Source: an uncultured Paracoccaceae bacterium (lineage in GTDB: Bacteria > Pseudomonadota > Alphaproteobacteria > Rhodobacterales > Rhodobacteraceae). Taken from it: DNA of 64,000 bases. This document shows positions 50,960 through 60,492 of this stretch, in pieces; the first letter of the stretch is position 1; each line of letters opens with the position of its first letter. The notes below the pieces were generated by a model. That model was not told the DNA's origin, searched no databases, and saw only the letters and a list, made by a program, of their open reading frames with translations. The stretch is taken from positions 310,001-374,000 of the forward strand of contig CANLVP010000002.1 in assembly GCA_947494675.1 (NCBI GenBank), read 5' to 3'. The position numbers and the translations under genes are program-made.

Positions 50960-51071
50960 GACGGCAGGTGTGATGCGGCCCCAAGAGGGGCGCGTCGTCC
51001 TTTCATAAAGCGCTGCCAACCGGAAGGAGAGCCGGGACGTTGCGCGAAACCGGATAGGAAAGGGGCCTTTG

Positions 51072-51797
51072 ATGCCCAAGGATACAAACGACAAGACCGG
51101 GCCAAACCATGTGGCGATCATCATGGATGGCAATGGACGCTGGGCGACCCAACGGGGACGGCCACGCTTGTTTGGTCACCATGCTGGTGCCCGCCGGGTT
51201 CGTGAAATTGTCGCGGCCTGTCCGGCGGAGGGTGTCAAATACCTGACGATCTTTGCCTTCTCTACCGAGAACTGGAAGCGCACACAGACCGAAGTTGCAG
51301 GCCTGATGGCGCTGTTCCGTCGCTATATCGAACGCGAAGCCAAGGCGCTTTTGGATGAAGGCGTGCGGGTGCGGTTTATCGGCGACCGGATGAAGCTGGA
51401 CGATAAGCTTGTGTCACTGATGGATAATCTGGAACTGCTGACCAGCCACAATGATGAGGTCCACCTCACCATCGCGTTGAACTACGGTGGCCGCGATGAA
51501 GTGACACGTGCCGCGCAACGTCTTGCCTTTGAGGTGGAGCAGGGCCGTTTGACCCACAAGGACGTGGATGCCGAAACGCTTTCGAAGTTCCTTGATACCC
51601 ACGTGCTGCCCGATCCCGATCTGGTGATCCGCACCAGTGGTGAGGCCCGCATCAGCAACTTCTTGCTGTGGCAGTCGGCCTATGCGGAATATGAATTTGT
51701 CGACACGCTCTGGCCCGACTTTACGGCGGCAGAGTTCAGCTCTGTCCTGTCAGGATACGGCGGGCGCGAGCGTCGCTATGGGGCCGTTTTGGCCTAA
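51072..51797 (+). CDS. uppS: Undecaprenyl diphosphate synthase
   Basis: Extends FPP with isopentenyl units to C55-PP, the lipid carrier for peptidoglycan and O-antigen. The 241-aa protein has IIMDGNGRWATQRG (catalytic Asp), FAFSTENWKR and DLVIRTSGEARISNFLLWQ, all typical. The ATG at 51072 is preferred over the TTG at 51069. Confidence 0.96.
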   Translation: MPKDTNDKTGPNHVAIIMDGNGRWATQRGRPRLFGHHAGARRVREIVAACPAEGVKYLTIFAFSTENWKRTQTEVAGLMALFRRYIEREAKALLDEGVRVRFIGDRMKLDDKLVSLMDNLELLTSHNDEVHLTIALNYGGRDEVTRAAQRLAFEVEQGRLTHKDVDAETLSKFLDTHVLPDPDLVIRTSGEARISNFLLWQSAYAEYEFVDTLWPDFTAAEFSSVLSGYGGRERRYGAVLA

Positions 51798-51799
51798 CG

Positions 51800-52630
51800 A
51801 TGACAGACAACACCGAATCCGTCGCACCCGAACCGGTGCTGCCAAAGAACCCCGCCAAATGGGAAGACCTTAAGACGCGCGTGATTTCGTCCATTGCGAT
51901 GATCGCGGTGGGGGCTGTGGGCGTGATTTTGGGCGGTGTCTGGTTCCAGATGTTGGTGGTCTTTGTGACCGCCGTGATGGTCTGGGAATTGTGGATGATG
52001 ATCGACCCCGACAAGCCCAATCAGGGCGCTGTCCTGGCGGCGGGCGTGGCGTCGGTGCAATCGGGCCTGCTGCTTGGCACACCCATTGGGCTGTTGCTGA
52101 TCTTTCTCGTACCGATCTTGGGCGCATGGCGGGTCAAACATGAACGTATTGCGTTCTTTGTCTTTGCCCTGGGCATCCAAGTCGCCGGTTGGGGCCTTGT
52201 GCAGTTCCGCGAAGACTATGGGTTTACGTGGATTTTATGGCTGATGCTGGTCGTCGTGGCCACGGACGTCTTCGGATATCTGGCCGGTCGCACGTTCGGC
52301 GGGCCAAAGTTCTGGCCCAAGATCAGCCCCAAAAAGACCTGGAGCGGGACGGGCGCCGGTTGGATCGCCGCTGGCGTTGTCGGGCTTTGTTTCACATTTT
52401 TCACCAACGCGGGCCTTGTGATCGTGCTGATTTCCATGGTCGTGAGCTTTGCCAGCCAGATGGGCGATATTGCGGAAAGCGCGCTGAAACGGCGGATGGG
52501 GGTCAAGGATAGCTCTGCCCTGATCCCAGGCCACGGAGGTCTGTTTGACCGGTTTGACGCGCTTTTGGGTGCGGCTCTGTTCATGCTGCTGGTGGCCTTT
52601 GTGTTTGACGTGCCCGGGGTCGCCTTTTGA
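51800..52630 (+). CDS. cdsA: Phosphatidate cytidylyltransferase
   Basis: Makes CDP-diacylglycerol, the precursor of phospholipids; integral membrane protein of 276 aa with about seven spans. The signature near the C-terminus is RRMGVKDSSALIPGHGGLFDRFDALLG, the Asp-rich CDP-binding region; VATDVFGYLAGRTFGG is another match. The stop overlaps the dxr start (TTGA). Confidence 0.96.
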   Translation: MTDNTESVAPEPVLPKNPAKWEDLKTRVISSIAMIAVGAVGVILGGVWFQMLVVFVTAVMVWELWMMIDPDKPNQGAVLAAGVASVQSGLLLGTPIGLLLIFLVPILGAWRVKHERIAFFVFALGIQVAGWGLVQFREDYGFTWILWLMLVVVATDVFGYLAGRTFGGPKFWPKISPKKTWSGTGAGWIAAGVVGLCFTFFTNAGLVIVLISMVVSFASQMGDIAESALKRRMGVKDSSALIPGHGGLFDRFDALLGAALFMLLVAFVFDVPGVAF

Positions 52631-53796
52631 GGCGGATCAGCATACTGGGGGCCACCGGATCGATTGGTCAAAACACAATAGACCTGATCCGCCGCGACCG
52701 GGATGCCTATGACGTTGTGGCGCTCACAGGCGCGCGCAATGTCGCGCAATTGGCGCATGATGCCAAAGACTTAAAAGCCGATGTTGCGGTGACCTGCCAT
52801 CCTGAATTGCTGGACGATCTACGCGACGCTTTGGCCGGATCGGGGGTTGAGGCCGCCGCAGGTGACGCCGCGATCTGCGAAGCCGCGGCACGTCCCGCCG
52901 ATTGGATCATGTCGGCGATTGTGGGGGCTGCGGGACTGCCACCTGGGCTTGAGGCGCTCAAACACGGGACGACGCTGGCGCTCGCCAATAAGGAATCGCT
53001 CGTGACGGCGGGGCCTTTGTTGCTGGCAACCGCAGCGGCCCATGGGGCGACGATTATGCCGGTGGACAGCGAACATTCGGCTGTATTTCAGGGATTGATC
53101 GGTGAAGATATTAACGCGGTTGAACGGATCATCATTACCGCAAGCGGCGGCGCTTTTCGCAACTGGCCCTTGGACAAGCTGAAGACAGCGACGCTGACAG
53201 AGGCGTCAACCCATCCCAATTGGGACATGGGCCAACGGATCACCATCGATAGCGCGTCGATGTTTAACAAAGCGCTGGAGCTGATTGAAACCAAAGAGTT
53301 TTTCGGCGTCCGCCCGGATCAGATTGAGGCGGTCGTGCATCCCGAAAGCATGATCCACGCGCTTGTGGGCTTCAACGATGGGGCGCTGATGGCGCATGTG
53401 GGGCCGCCCGATATGCGCCATGCAATTGGTTTTGCCTTGCACTGGCCCGAGCGAAAGCCGCTGCCGGTGGAACGCTTGGATCTGGCCAAGATCGGCCAGT
53501 TTACGTTTCGCGCGCCTGACCTTGCCCGCTATCCCGCGCTGGGGTTGGCGGCTGAGGTGATGGAAATGGGCGGGCTGTCGGGGGCTGCGTTTAATGCGGC
53601 CAAGGAACAGGCACTGGATGGCTTCATCGCGGGCCAGATTGGATTTCTGGACATGGCAGAAGTGGTTGAGCGTGTTCTCGCCAAAATGTCAGCAGATCAA
53701 GGGCTGCAAAATGCCCAAATTACACTAGATAACGTCGCAGACACGGACAAGGCCGCGCGCAGGCTGGCGTCTGATCTTATGCAGGAAATGGGCTGA
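52627..53796 (+). CDS. dxr: 1-Deoxy-D-xylulose-5-phosphate reductoisomerase
   Basis: Second step of the non-mevalonate isoprenoid pathway, NADPH-dependent. The 389-aa protein has ILGATGSIGQNTIDLI (NADPH site), MPVDSEHSAVFQGL and ITASGGAFRNW, with the HPNWDMGQRITIDSASMFNK metal and substrate region. The TTG start overlaps the cdsA stop (TTGA) and gives the N-terminus expected for the family. Confidence 0.96.
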   Translation: MRRISILGATGSIGQNTIDLIRRDRDAYDVVALTGARNVAQLAHDAKDLKADVAVTCHPELLDDLRDALAGSGVEAAAGDAAICEAAARPADWIMSAIVGAAGLPPGLEALKHGTTLALANKESLVTAGPLLLATAAAHGATIMPVDSEHSAVFQGLIGEDINAVERIIITASGGAFRNWPLDKLKTATLTEASTHPNWDMGQRITIDSASMFNKALELIETKEFFGVRPDQIEAVVHPESMIHALVGFNDGALMAHVGPPDMRHAIGFALHWPERKPLPVERLDLAKIGQFTFRAPDLARYPALGLAAEVMEMGGLSGAAFNAAKEQALDGFIAGQIGFLDMAEVVERVLAKMSADQGLQNAQITLDNVADTDKAARRLASDLMQEMG

Positions 53797-53800
53797 ACCT

Positions 53801-55126
53801 TTGGACATGACATCGCTGATCCCGTCGCTGGGCGGACCGGTTTTTACCATCGTGGCGTTTATCGTCGCCCTTTTGGTGATCGTCGCCGTGCACGAATATG
53901 GCCACTACATTGTGGGTCGCTGGTCGGGCATTCATGCGGATGTGTTCAGCGTCGGCATGGGCAAAGTGCTGTGGAGCCGGGTGGATAAGCGCGGCACTAA
54001 ATGGCAACTCGCGGCCATTCCAGCGGGCGGATACGTCAAGTTCAGGGGCGATGCGAATGCCGCCAGTGTCGGCGGCGAAGACGAGGTTGCGGGCCATGAT
54101 CCGCGCAGCACAATGTTGGGCGCGCCCTTGTGGGCAAGGGCTTTGACCGTATTGGCGGGGCCTGTGGCGAACTTCATCCTCGCGGTGCTGATCTTTTCGG
54201 GCTACCTGATGTATGAGGGCAAGCCGAGCGAGGAATTGGTGCTGGAGAGCGCCTATGAGGTACCCGCCGCGTTCCAGTCAGAGTTGTTGCCGGGCGACCG
54301 GATCTTGGCCGTGGGCGACGTGGTCTTTGGTGAAGAGGGGGCGGATATCGACACGCTGCCCGACACGCTTTTGCAGGATTACACGATTATTCGAGACGGT
54401 GCCGAGATGGTCGTCAAAGGCCCGCATCCGATCATCAGCCGGGTTGATAGCCTTGTGCCGCGCTCTGCCGCTGATGACGCAAAACTGCGGGTGGGTGATT
54501 TCATCACTGCGATTGATGGTGAGCCGATCAATGCCTTCCGCGATATCGTGGCCGCCGTTGGTGCCGCCGAAGGCACGCCGCTGACCCTGCAGATTTGGCG
54601 GGCGGGCGAGACCTTTGATGTAGAGCTTGCCGCGCGCTACCAGGACGAACCGCAGGCTGATGGCAGCTACGCACAATTCTGGCGGATTGGCATTGGAGGC
54701 ACGTTCTTTTTTGATCCTGCGACCGACCCGATTGGCGTCTGGGAGGCGACGAAGCTGGGTGTTGATCGCCTGTGGTTTTCAATCACAACATCGCTGACAG
54801 GGCTTTGGCAGATCATCACCGGCGGTATTTCCACCTGTAACCTGTCGGGGCCCGTGGGAATCGCGCAGGCCAGCGGGTCGATGGCCGCACAGGGCGCGCA
54901 AAGTTATGTGCTGTTCCTGGGGATGTTGTCGGCGGCAGTTGGACTTTTGAACCTCTTCCCGATCCCGATTTTGGACGGCGGGCACCTTGTGTTCCACGCC
55001 TATGAGGCGGTTACACGCCGCAAGCCAAGCGACCGTGCTTTGCAGTTCCTGATGGTCGGCGGTTTGGCGATTATCGCGGCACTGATGATCTTTGCGCTGC
55101 TGAACGATCTGGTGCTTTGCCCCTGA
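53801..55126 (+). CDS. rseP: RIP metalloprotease RseP (site-2 protease)
   Basis: Intramembrane zinc protease of the M50 family that cleaves regulators such as anti-sigma factors in the envelope stress response. The active site is VAVHEYGHYIVG (HExxH), then PDZ segments (around 140-300) and the second metal motif PIPILDGGHLVFHAYE. The start is uncertain: TTG 53801 (MDMTSLIP, resembling homologue starts) or ATG 53807. At 441 aa the length is normal. Confidence 0.95.
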   Translation: MDMTSLIPSLGGPVFTIVAFIVALLVIVAVHEYGHYIVGRWSGIHADVFSVGMGKVLWSRVDKRGTKWQLAAIPAGGYVKFRGDANAASVGGEDEVAGHDPRSTMLGAPLWARALTVLAGPVANFILAVLIFSGYLMYEGKPSEELVLESAYEVPAAFQSELLPGDRILAVGDVVFGEEGADIDTLPDTLLQDYTIIRDGAEMVVKGPHPIISRVDSLVPRSAADDAKLRVGDFITAIDGEPINAFRDIVAAVGAAEGTPLTLQIWRAGETFDVELAARYQDEPQADGSYAQFWRIGIGGTFFFDPATDPIGVWEATKLGVDRLWFSITTSLTGLWQIITGGISTCNLSGPVGIAQASGSMAAQGAQSYVLFLGMLSAAVGLLNLFPIPILDGGHLVFHAYEAVTRRKPSDRALQFLMVGGLAIIAALMIFALLNDLVLCP

Positions 55127-55195
55127 AGCTGCCCAAATCTGCCACAATCGCGCCTCAATTGACGCTTAGGTTGGTGTCATCTGAGGAGATTGATC

Positions 55196-55321
55196 ATGCA
55201 GACTTTGGCACAAGGTTATCGCGGCGTAAGCGTATTGCTGACCCTGAATTGGGACCGCATCATCTATACCGGTGCTTTGGTCGGGGCACTATATGCAGGG
55301 GCCTACGTCGGAATGATGTAA
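55196..55321 (+). CDS. Small membrane protein between rseP and bamA (41 aa)
   Basis: A 41-codon frame with a strong Shine-Dalgarno (GAGGAG, 7 nt before the ATG). It reads MQTLAQGYRGVSVLLTLNWD and then one hydrophobic stretch to YVGMM-stop. The RBS and the terminator just downstream favour a real gene. Position, downstream of rseP, suggests envelope function; none is known. Confidence 0.6.
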   Translation: MQTLAQGYRGVSVLLTLNWDRIIYTGALVGALYAGAYVGMM

Positions 55322-55349
55322 CGGCCAATGCAGCCCTGAAATGATCAAG

Positions 55350-55381
55350 CGCGCCCCCGCCGGGCGCGTTTCTTCGTTTTG
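55350..55381 (+). terminator. Rho-independent terminator after the rseP block
   Basis: Stem CGCGCCC/GGGCGCG with a 5-nt loop (55350-55368) is followed by TTTCTTCGTTTT. It ends the pyrH-to-rseP transcript so that bamA restarts from its own promoter. Confidence 0.7.
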
Positions 55382-55407
55382 ACAACCCGCCTGAGACCCG
55401 GTAATTC
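55379..55407 (+). promoter_or_regulatory. Predicted promoter of bamA
   Basis: A perfect -35 TTGACA (55379-55384), a 17-bp spacer and -10 TAATTC (55402-55407) lie about 37 nt before the bamA ATG. The -35 begins in the T-tract of the preceding terminator. The -10 match is weak. Confidence 0.5.
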
Positions 55408-55443
55408 TGATGCAACGGGGATCAATAATAACAGGCGCTGCAC

Positions 55444-57774
55444 ATGACACCGACAACCAAAGCCGCTGCGGCGCGAGGGCCACGTGCCTTGGTCCGTAGC
55501 TTTGTTGTTCTATTTCTGACACTTGGCGCCTTTTTGGCCCTGCCTGCACAGGCCCAAAACTTTGCTTTCAGCAACGTTGTGATCGAAGGCAATGACCGGG
55601 TTTCCGACCAGGCGATCCTGACTTTTGCGGGAATCAGTCGCGGGGAGGCCGTGTCAGCCGGTGAATTGAACGCCGCAGGCCAGCGTATTCGCGAAAGCGG
55701 GCTCTTTGAGGCGGTGAATATTACCCCCCAAGGCGGCACGCTGCGCATCGACGTGGTAGAGTTCCCGACGATCAACCGCATCAACATCGAAGGCAACAGC
55801 CGCATCCGCGATGCAGAGCTTTTGTCCGTGGTGACCAGCACGCCGCGCCGGGTCTATTCGCCGGCGCAAGCCGAGCGTGACGTGGCCGCGATTGCCAATG
55901 TCTACGCCCAAGAGGGCCGGATCAACGCCAGCGTCGTGCCCAAGATCATCCGTCAGTCCGACAACCGCGTCGATCTGGTGTTTGAGGTCAGCGAGACCGG
56001 CATCACCGAGATTGAGCGCATCAGCTTTATTGGCAACCGCAACTATTCCGAACGCCGCTTGCGTGGTGTGCTTGAGACGAAACAAGCCGGGCTTTTGCGG
56101 TCTGTGATCAGCCGCGATACGTTCTCGTCCGAGCGGATCAACTTTGACCGTCAGGTCCTGACCGATTTCTACCAGTCGCGCGGCTATGCTGACTTTCAGG
56201 TGCTGAACGTCGATGTGGCCCTGACCCGCGAACGGGACGCCTATCTGGTGACGTTCAATGTGCAGGAGGGCCAGCAATTCCGCTTTGGCAATGTGACTGT
56301 CGTCTCCGAAATCCCAGAGCCTGTGGTCGCTGAATTTCAGGCCGCAGTCGCGACAAAGCCTGGATCGGTCTACAGCCCCGCGCGGGTTGAGAATGACATC
56401 GCACGGCTGGAACGCCTTGCGATCCAAAGAGGTCTGAACTTTGTCGCCGTTGATCCACGCATCACCCGCAACGACCGGTCGCTGACGCTGGATGTGACCT
56501 ATGCCCTGACACGGGGGCCGCGTATCTTTGTCGAACGGATCGATATTGAGGGTAACAACACCACGCTTGACCGTGTTGTGCGCAACCAGTTCCGCACCGT
56601 TGAGGGCGACCCCTTTAACCCACGTGAAGTACGGCAGGCCGCAGAACGCATCCGCGCGCTTGGCTTCTTTTCGAACGCCAATGTCGAGGCCCGCGAAGGC
56701 AGCACGCCACAGCAGGTCATCGTGGATGTGGACGTGGCCGAACAGCCAACCGGGTCGCTGTCCTTTGGGGCCAACTATAACTCGGATACCGGCGTGAGCT
56801 TGCTGGCGAGTTTCCGCGAGCAAAACTTTCTGGGTCGTGGGCAGCTGTTGAACTTTGAAATCTCAACTGCTGAGACGAACCGCGTCTTTGCCTTTGACTT
56901 TGTTGAGCCACAGTTCCTGGGCCGCGATCTGCGGTTTGGTTTGGCGATTGATTACCGCACAACAGAGGCCGAGAACGCGGTATATGACACGGAATCCTTC
57001 CGGTTTAGCCCGTCACTGACTTTCCCGATTAGTGAAAACGGTCGGTTGTCGGTCTTCTATGCGGTCGATTACACCAACCTGTCCGGCATTGACGCGACGG
57101 ATACCAGCGTCAGCCAGATCATCCGGGAAGAGGTGGCCTTGGGTGCCATCACTACGCAATCGGTTGGGTATGGCTATAGCTTTGACAGCCGCCGCACCGG
57201 GCTGAACCCCAATGCCGGTTTTGTCCTGCGCTTTGGTCAGGAGTTTGGCGTAGGCGACACGCAGTTCATCAAGACGACGGCGCTTGCAGCCGCTGAAACC
57301 AAGGTCTGGAACGAAGAGCTGACGCTGCGGGCCACAATCGAAGGTGGCTATCTGCAATACAACGAAGGCGACAGCCGCGTGACCGACCGCTATTTCCTTG
57401 GCAGTCGTTTGATGCGCGGGTTTGAGGCGGGCGGCATTGGCCCACGGGATGCGCTGACCGATGACGCACTGGGTGGTAACGCCTTTGCAGTGGCCCGGCT
57501 TGAGGCGGAATTCCCCATTGGTCTGCCCGAAGAATACGGCATTTCCGGCGGTGTGTTCCTTGATCACGGCTCTGTCTGGGATGTGGGTAACCTGCGCGGC
57601 CTGTCCGAGGCTGACGTGCTTTACAACGACTATACGTCGCGCACGGTTGCGGGTGTTTCGATCTTCTGGGACACGCCGATTGGCCCCTTGCGGTTCAACT
57701 TCACAGAGCCGCTTGACGTGCAGGACGGTGATGAGACGAAGAACTTTGACGTGACCATTTCGACCACGTTCTGA
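55444..57774 (+). CDS. bamA: Outer membrane protein assembly factor BamA
   Basis: Central subunit of the BAM machine that folds beta-barrels into the outer membrane. The 776-aa protein has a signal peptide (cleavage near LPAQAQNF), five POTRA domains (residues about 35-440; the GN-starting strand IEGNDRVSD and IEGNSRIRD repeat in each) and a C-terminal beta-barrel ending with the phenylalanine-terminated strand (TISTTF). The SRLMRGFEAGGIGPRD segment is the conserved L6 RGF motif. The skp-like gene overlaps its stop. Confidence 0.96.
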   Translation: MTPTTKAAAARGPRALVRSFVVLFLTLGAFLALPAQAQNFAFSNVVIEGNDRVSDQAILTFAGISRGEAVSAGELNAAGQRIRESGLFEAVNITPQGGTLRIDVVEFPTINRINIEGNSRIRDAELLSVVTSTPRRVYSPAQAERDVAAIANVYAQEGRINASVVPKIIRQSDNRVDLVFEVSETGITEIERISFIGNRNYSERRLRGVLETKQAGLLRSVISRDTFSSERINFDRQVLTDFYQSRGYADFQVLNVDVALTRERDAYLVTFNVQEGQQFRFGNVTVVSEIPEPVVAEFQAAVATKPGSVYSPARVENDIARLERLAIQRGLNFVAVDPRITRNDRSLTLDVTYALTRGPRIFVERIDIEGNNTTLDRVVRNQFRTVEGDPFNPREVRQAAERIRALGFFSNANVEAREGSTPQQVIVDVDVAEQPTGSLSFGANYNSDTGVSLLASFREQNFLGRGQLLNFEISTAETNRVFAFDFVEPQFLGRDLRFGLAIDYRTTEAENAVYDTESFRFSPSLTFPISENGRLSVFYAVDYTNLSGIDATDTSVSQIIREEVALGAITTQSVGYGYSFDSRRTGLNPNAGFVLRFGQEFGVGDTQFIKTTALAAAETKVWNEELTLRATIEGGYLQYNEGDSRVTDRYFLGSRLMRGFEAGGIGPRDALTDDALGGNAFAVARLEAEFPIGLPEEYGISGGVFLDHGSVWDVGNLRGLSEADVLYNDYTSRTVAGVSIFWDTPIGPLRFNFTEPLDVQDGDETKNFDVTISTTF

Positions 57775-58301
57775 TGGGCTGGCGGGGGCTGTTTCTGGCG
57801 TTGGGGCTGGCAATGGCCCAGCCTGTCGCGGCGCAGGACAGCTCCACCGTTTTGGTGATCGATCTGGAACGGCTTTATGCAACCTCGGCCTATGCCGACA
57901 GTTTGCGTGCCGCGGTTGAGGTTGATGCAGAGGCGCTCGCCGTTGAAAACGAACGGATCGTCGCGGACCTGACCGAGGAAGAGCGTAGCCTGACAGAGCG
58001 TCGCCCGACGATGGACCCAGAGGTCTTTCGCGAAGAGGCGGCGGCGTTTGATGCCAAGGTCAACGATATCCGCCGTGCCCGAGATGCCAAAGAGGCCGAG
58101 ATCAATCAGGCCCGTGCCGAGGTGCGGCAGAATTTCCTCGAAGATACGCGCCCGTTGATCGGCCAGATCATGGTGGAGATGGGGGCGACCGCGGTGATCG
58201 ACAGCCGCTCCGTTGTGGTGGTGGTGCGCACAGCCGATATCACGTCAGAGGCCATCAGCCGTATCGACCGCGAATTGCTGACAGAGACGACAGAAGACTA
58301 G
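57774..58301 (+). CDS. OmpH/Skp family periplasmic chaperone
   Basis: Chaperone that carries outer-membrane proteins across the periplasm to BamA. The 175-aa protein has a signal peptide (GLFLALGLAMAQPVAAQ), a short head domain with VLVIDLERLYATSAYAD, a long charged coiled coil (about 65-135) and a return to VIDSRSVVVVVRTADIT. The TGATG overlap couples it to bamA. Confidence 0.92.
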   Translation: MGWRGLFLALGLAMAQPVAAQDSSTVLVIDLERLYATSAYADSLRAAVEVDAEALAVENERIVADLTEEERSLTERRPTMDPEVFREEAAAFDAKVNDIRRARDAKEAEINQARAEVRQNFLEDTRPLIGQIMVEMGATAVIDSRSVVVVVRTADITSEAISRIDRELLTETTED

Positions 58302-58346
58302 CCCCGGCAGCGTTGCAGCCACCAAGGGCACGAAAAGGAGACGACC

Positions 58347-58808
58347 ATGACCACCCCCGTCACGCAGGCTGATATTCAGCTTATTCAGGCGATCTTGCCG
58401 CATCGCTATCCGTTCCTGCTGGTGGACCGTGTGGTTGATATCAACGGCACCTCCTCGGCCACGGGGATCAAGAACGTCACGATGAACGAGCCGCATTTTC
58501 AGGGGCATTTCCCCGGCACGCCGATCATGCCCGGCGTGACGATTGTCGAGGCTTTGGCGCAGACAGCTGCGGTGATGGTTGGTGCCACGATGGGGCTGAC
58601 CGAGGGCAATATGTTGATTTACTTCATGTCGATCGACGGCTGTAAATTCCGCCGCAAGGTGATCCCCGGTGACGTGCTCACGCTGAAGGTCGAAACCCTG
58701 CGCGGCAAGCCCGGCGGCAAGGTTTGGAAGTTCAAAGGCCTTGCCGAAGTCGAGGGCGAGATGGCGGCAGAGGCTGAGTTCATGGCGATGATGGATCTGC
58801 AGGGGTGA
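58347..58808 (+). CDS. fabZ: 3-Hydroxyacyl-[ACP] dehydratase FabZ
   Basis: Dehydratase of fatty-acid elongation, balancing 3-hydroxyacyl-ACP between phospholipids and lipid A. The 153-aa hot-dog-fold protein has [13 protein letters not shown] with the catalytic His and [18 protein letters not shown] with the Glu. AAGGAG lies 7 nt upstream. Here fabZ directly follows skp, whereas many genomes have lpxD between them. The stop overlaps the lpxA GTG. Confidence 0.96.
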   Translation: MTTPVTQADIQLIQAILPHRYPFLLVDRVVDINGTSSATGIKNVTMNEPHFQGHFPGTPIMPGVTIVEALAQTAAVMVGATMGLTEGNMLIYFMSIDGCKFRRKVIPGDVLTLKVETLRGKPGGKVWKFKGLAEVEGEMAAEAEFMAMMDLQG

Positions 58809-59587
58809 GCGGGGTTCATCCCTCTGCGGTGATCGAAGAGGGGGCCGTCATTGGTGACGGCTGTGTGATTGGCCCGTTCTGCGTTGTCGGGCCAGAGGTG
58901 GTGCTGGCCGCGGGCGTGACGCTGAAATCCCATGTGGTGGTCACCGGCGATACGCATATCGGCGCGGGCACAACGGTCTTTGCCTTTGCGGTGTTGGGCG
59001 AGGTGCCGCAGGACCTGAAATTCAGCGGCGAAAAGACGACGTTACGCATTGGCGCGCGCAACCGCATTCGCGAGCATGTGACGGTCAACACCGGTACGGC
59101 AGCGGGCGGCGGCGTGACCCAGATTGGCGATGATTGCCTGCTGATGGCGGGCTGCCATGTGGCCCATGATGCCCAGATTGGCGACCGGGTAATTGTGGTC
59201 AACAACTCTGCCGTGGCGGGCCATTGCGTGGTTGAGGATGACGTGATCATCGGGGGCCTTTGCGGCATTCATCAATGGGTGCGGATCGGGCAGGGCGCGA
59301 TCATTGGCGCGCTGTCGATGGTGACGGCGGATGTGGTGCCCCATGGCCTTGTGATGGGGCAACGCGGCGAGCTGGAGGGGCTGAATCTTGTGGGCCTCAA
59401 ACGGCGCGGCGTGGCGCGGGGTGATATCACAGCGCTGCGGGCGGCCTTCATGACCCTCAAAGAGGGCGAAGGCACGATCCACGACCGGGCCGAGCGGCTG
59501 CAGTCGGAAACCGACAGCGAATACGTGCGCCAGATGGTCAGCTTTATCCTTGGGGACAGCGACCGTGGTCTGCTGACGCCACGCTAA
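58805..59587 (+). CDS. lpxA: UDP-N-acetylglucosamine acyltransferase LpxA
   Basis: First step of lipid A synthesis: 3-hydroxyacyl transfer to UDP-GlcNAc. The 260-aa left-handed beta-helix protein has hexapeptide repeats and the catalytic His in [15 protein letters not shown]. The GTG start (GTG AGC GGG GTT CAT) overlaps the fabZ stop TGA, so translation is coupled. Confidence 0.96.
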   Translation: MSGVHPSAVIEEGAVIGDGCVIGPFCVVGPEVVLAAGVTLKSHVVVTGDTHIGAGTTVFAFAVLGEVPQDLKFSGEKTTLRIGARNRIREHVTVNTGTAAGGGVTQIGDDCLLMAGCHVAHDAQIGDRVIVVNNSAVAGHCVVEDDVIIGGLCGIHQWVRIGQGAIIGALSMVTADVVPHGLVMGQRGELEGLNLVGLKRRGVARGDITALRAAFMTLKEGEGTIHDRAERLQSETDSEYVRQMVSFILGDSDRGLLTPR

Positions 59588-60492
59588 TGCTGGCGTTGAT
59601 CGCGGGCCTTGGTGATCTGCCACAAGCGCTGTTGTCGCGCCTGGAAACGCCGCCCTATGTCTGCGCGCTTTATAGCAATACGCCAAAGATCCGCGCGGAT
59701 GTGACCTTTCGGATTGAGCATTTGGGCGAGCTGTTGGAAGGCTTGCGCGCGCGGGGCATTACCGAGATTTGCATGGCAGGCGCGATCAAACGGCCCGAGA
59801 TTGATGTGACAGCGATCAGTGAGGCGACATTGCCTTATGTCGAACGCATGGTCCGAGCGCTGAAGTCAGGCGACGATGACGCGTTACGCGCGGTGATCAG
59901 CATTTTTGAGGGCGAAGGTTTCACGATCAAAGCGGCGCATGAGATTGCGCCAGACCTTCTGCCGCCCGAAGGCGTGCCAACAATGGTGACGCCTGCGGAA
60001 TGGCATGCCGCCGATGCCGTCGCCGGAGAAGCCGCCGTGGTGCAGATGGGCGCGCGGGACGTGGGGCAGGCCTGCGTGGTGCGTATCGGCCAAGTGCGAG
60101 CGACAGAAGGACAAGACGGCACGGCGGCGATGCTGGAAAAATTCCACGAAACCTCAACCGAAGACCCAAACGATCACGGGCCAATCATTGCCGTGGCGGA
60201 CGCAGTCGGAGACGTGCTGGGCGATGTGGCGGATTGGCTGTCGGGGATCGACGGCCCGCCGCCGGTGACGGCGGATGATGGCATCCTGTTCAAAGCGCCC
60301 AAGCCCAATCAGGACCGCCGCGCCGATCTGCCCGTTATCGGGACTGACACCGCGATGCAGGCGGCAGAGGCGGGGCTTGCGGGCATCGTGATCGAGGCGG
60401 GCGGCGTCATGGTGCTGGACCTGCCCGGCGTCATCAGCATCTTGGACGCGCAAAAGATGTTCCTTTGGGTGCGGCCCAAGGGGGGCGAATGA
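59587..60492 (+). CDS. lpxI: UDP-2,3-diacylglucosamine pyrophosphatase LpxI
   Basis: Hydrolyses UDP-2,3-diacylglucosamine to 2,3-diacylglucosamine 1-phosphate and UMP, replacing LpxH. DUF1009 protein of 301 aa with MAGAIKRPEID and a late KAPKPNQDRRADLPVIGTDT segment. Its presence between lpxA and lpxB is the typical alphaproteobacterial arrangement. Its ATG overlaps the lpxA stop (TAATG), and its stop overlaps lpxB. Confidence 0.94.
   Translation: MLALIAGLGDLPQALLSRLETPPYVCALYSNTPKIRADVTFRIEHLGELLEGLRARGITEICMAGAIKRPEIDVTAISEATLPYVERMVRALKSGDDDALRAVISIFEGEGFTIKAAHEIAPDLLPPEGVPTMVTPAEWHAADAVAGEAAVVQMGARDVGQACVVRIGQVRATEGQDGTAAMLEKFHETSTEDPNDHGPIIAVADAVGDVLGDVADWLSGIDGPPPVTADDGILFKAPKPNQDRRADLPVIGTDTAMQAAEAGLAGIVIEAGGVMVLDLPGVISILDAQKMFLWVRPKGGE

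Noticed and set aside
55654-56823. Minus-strand frame of 389 codons
   Set aside because: Antisense to bamA.
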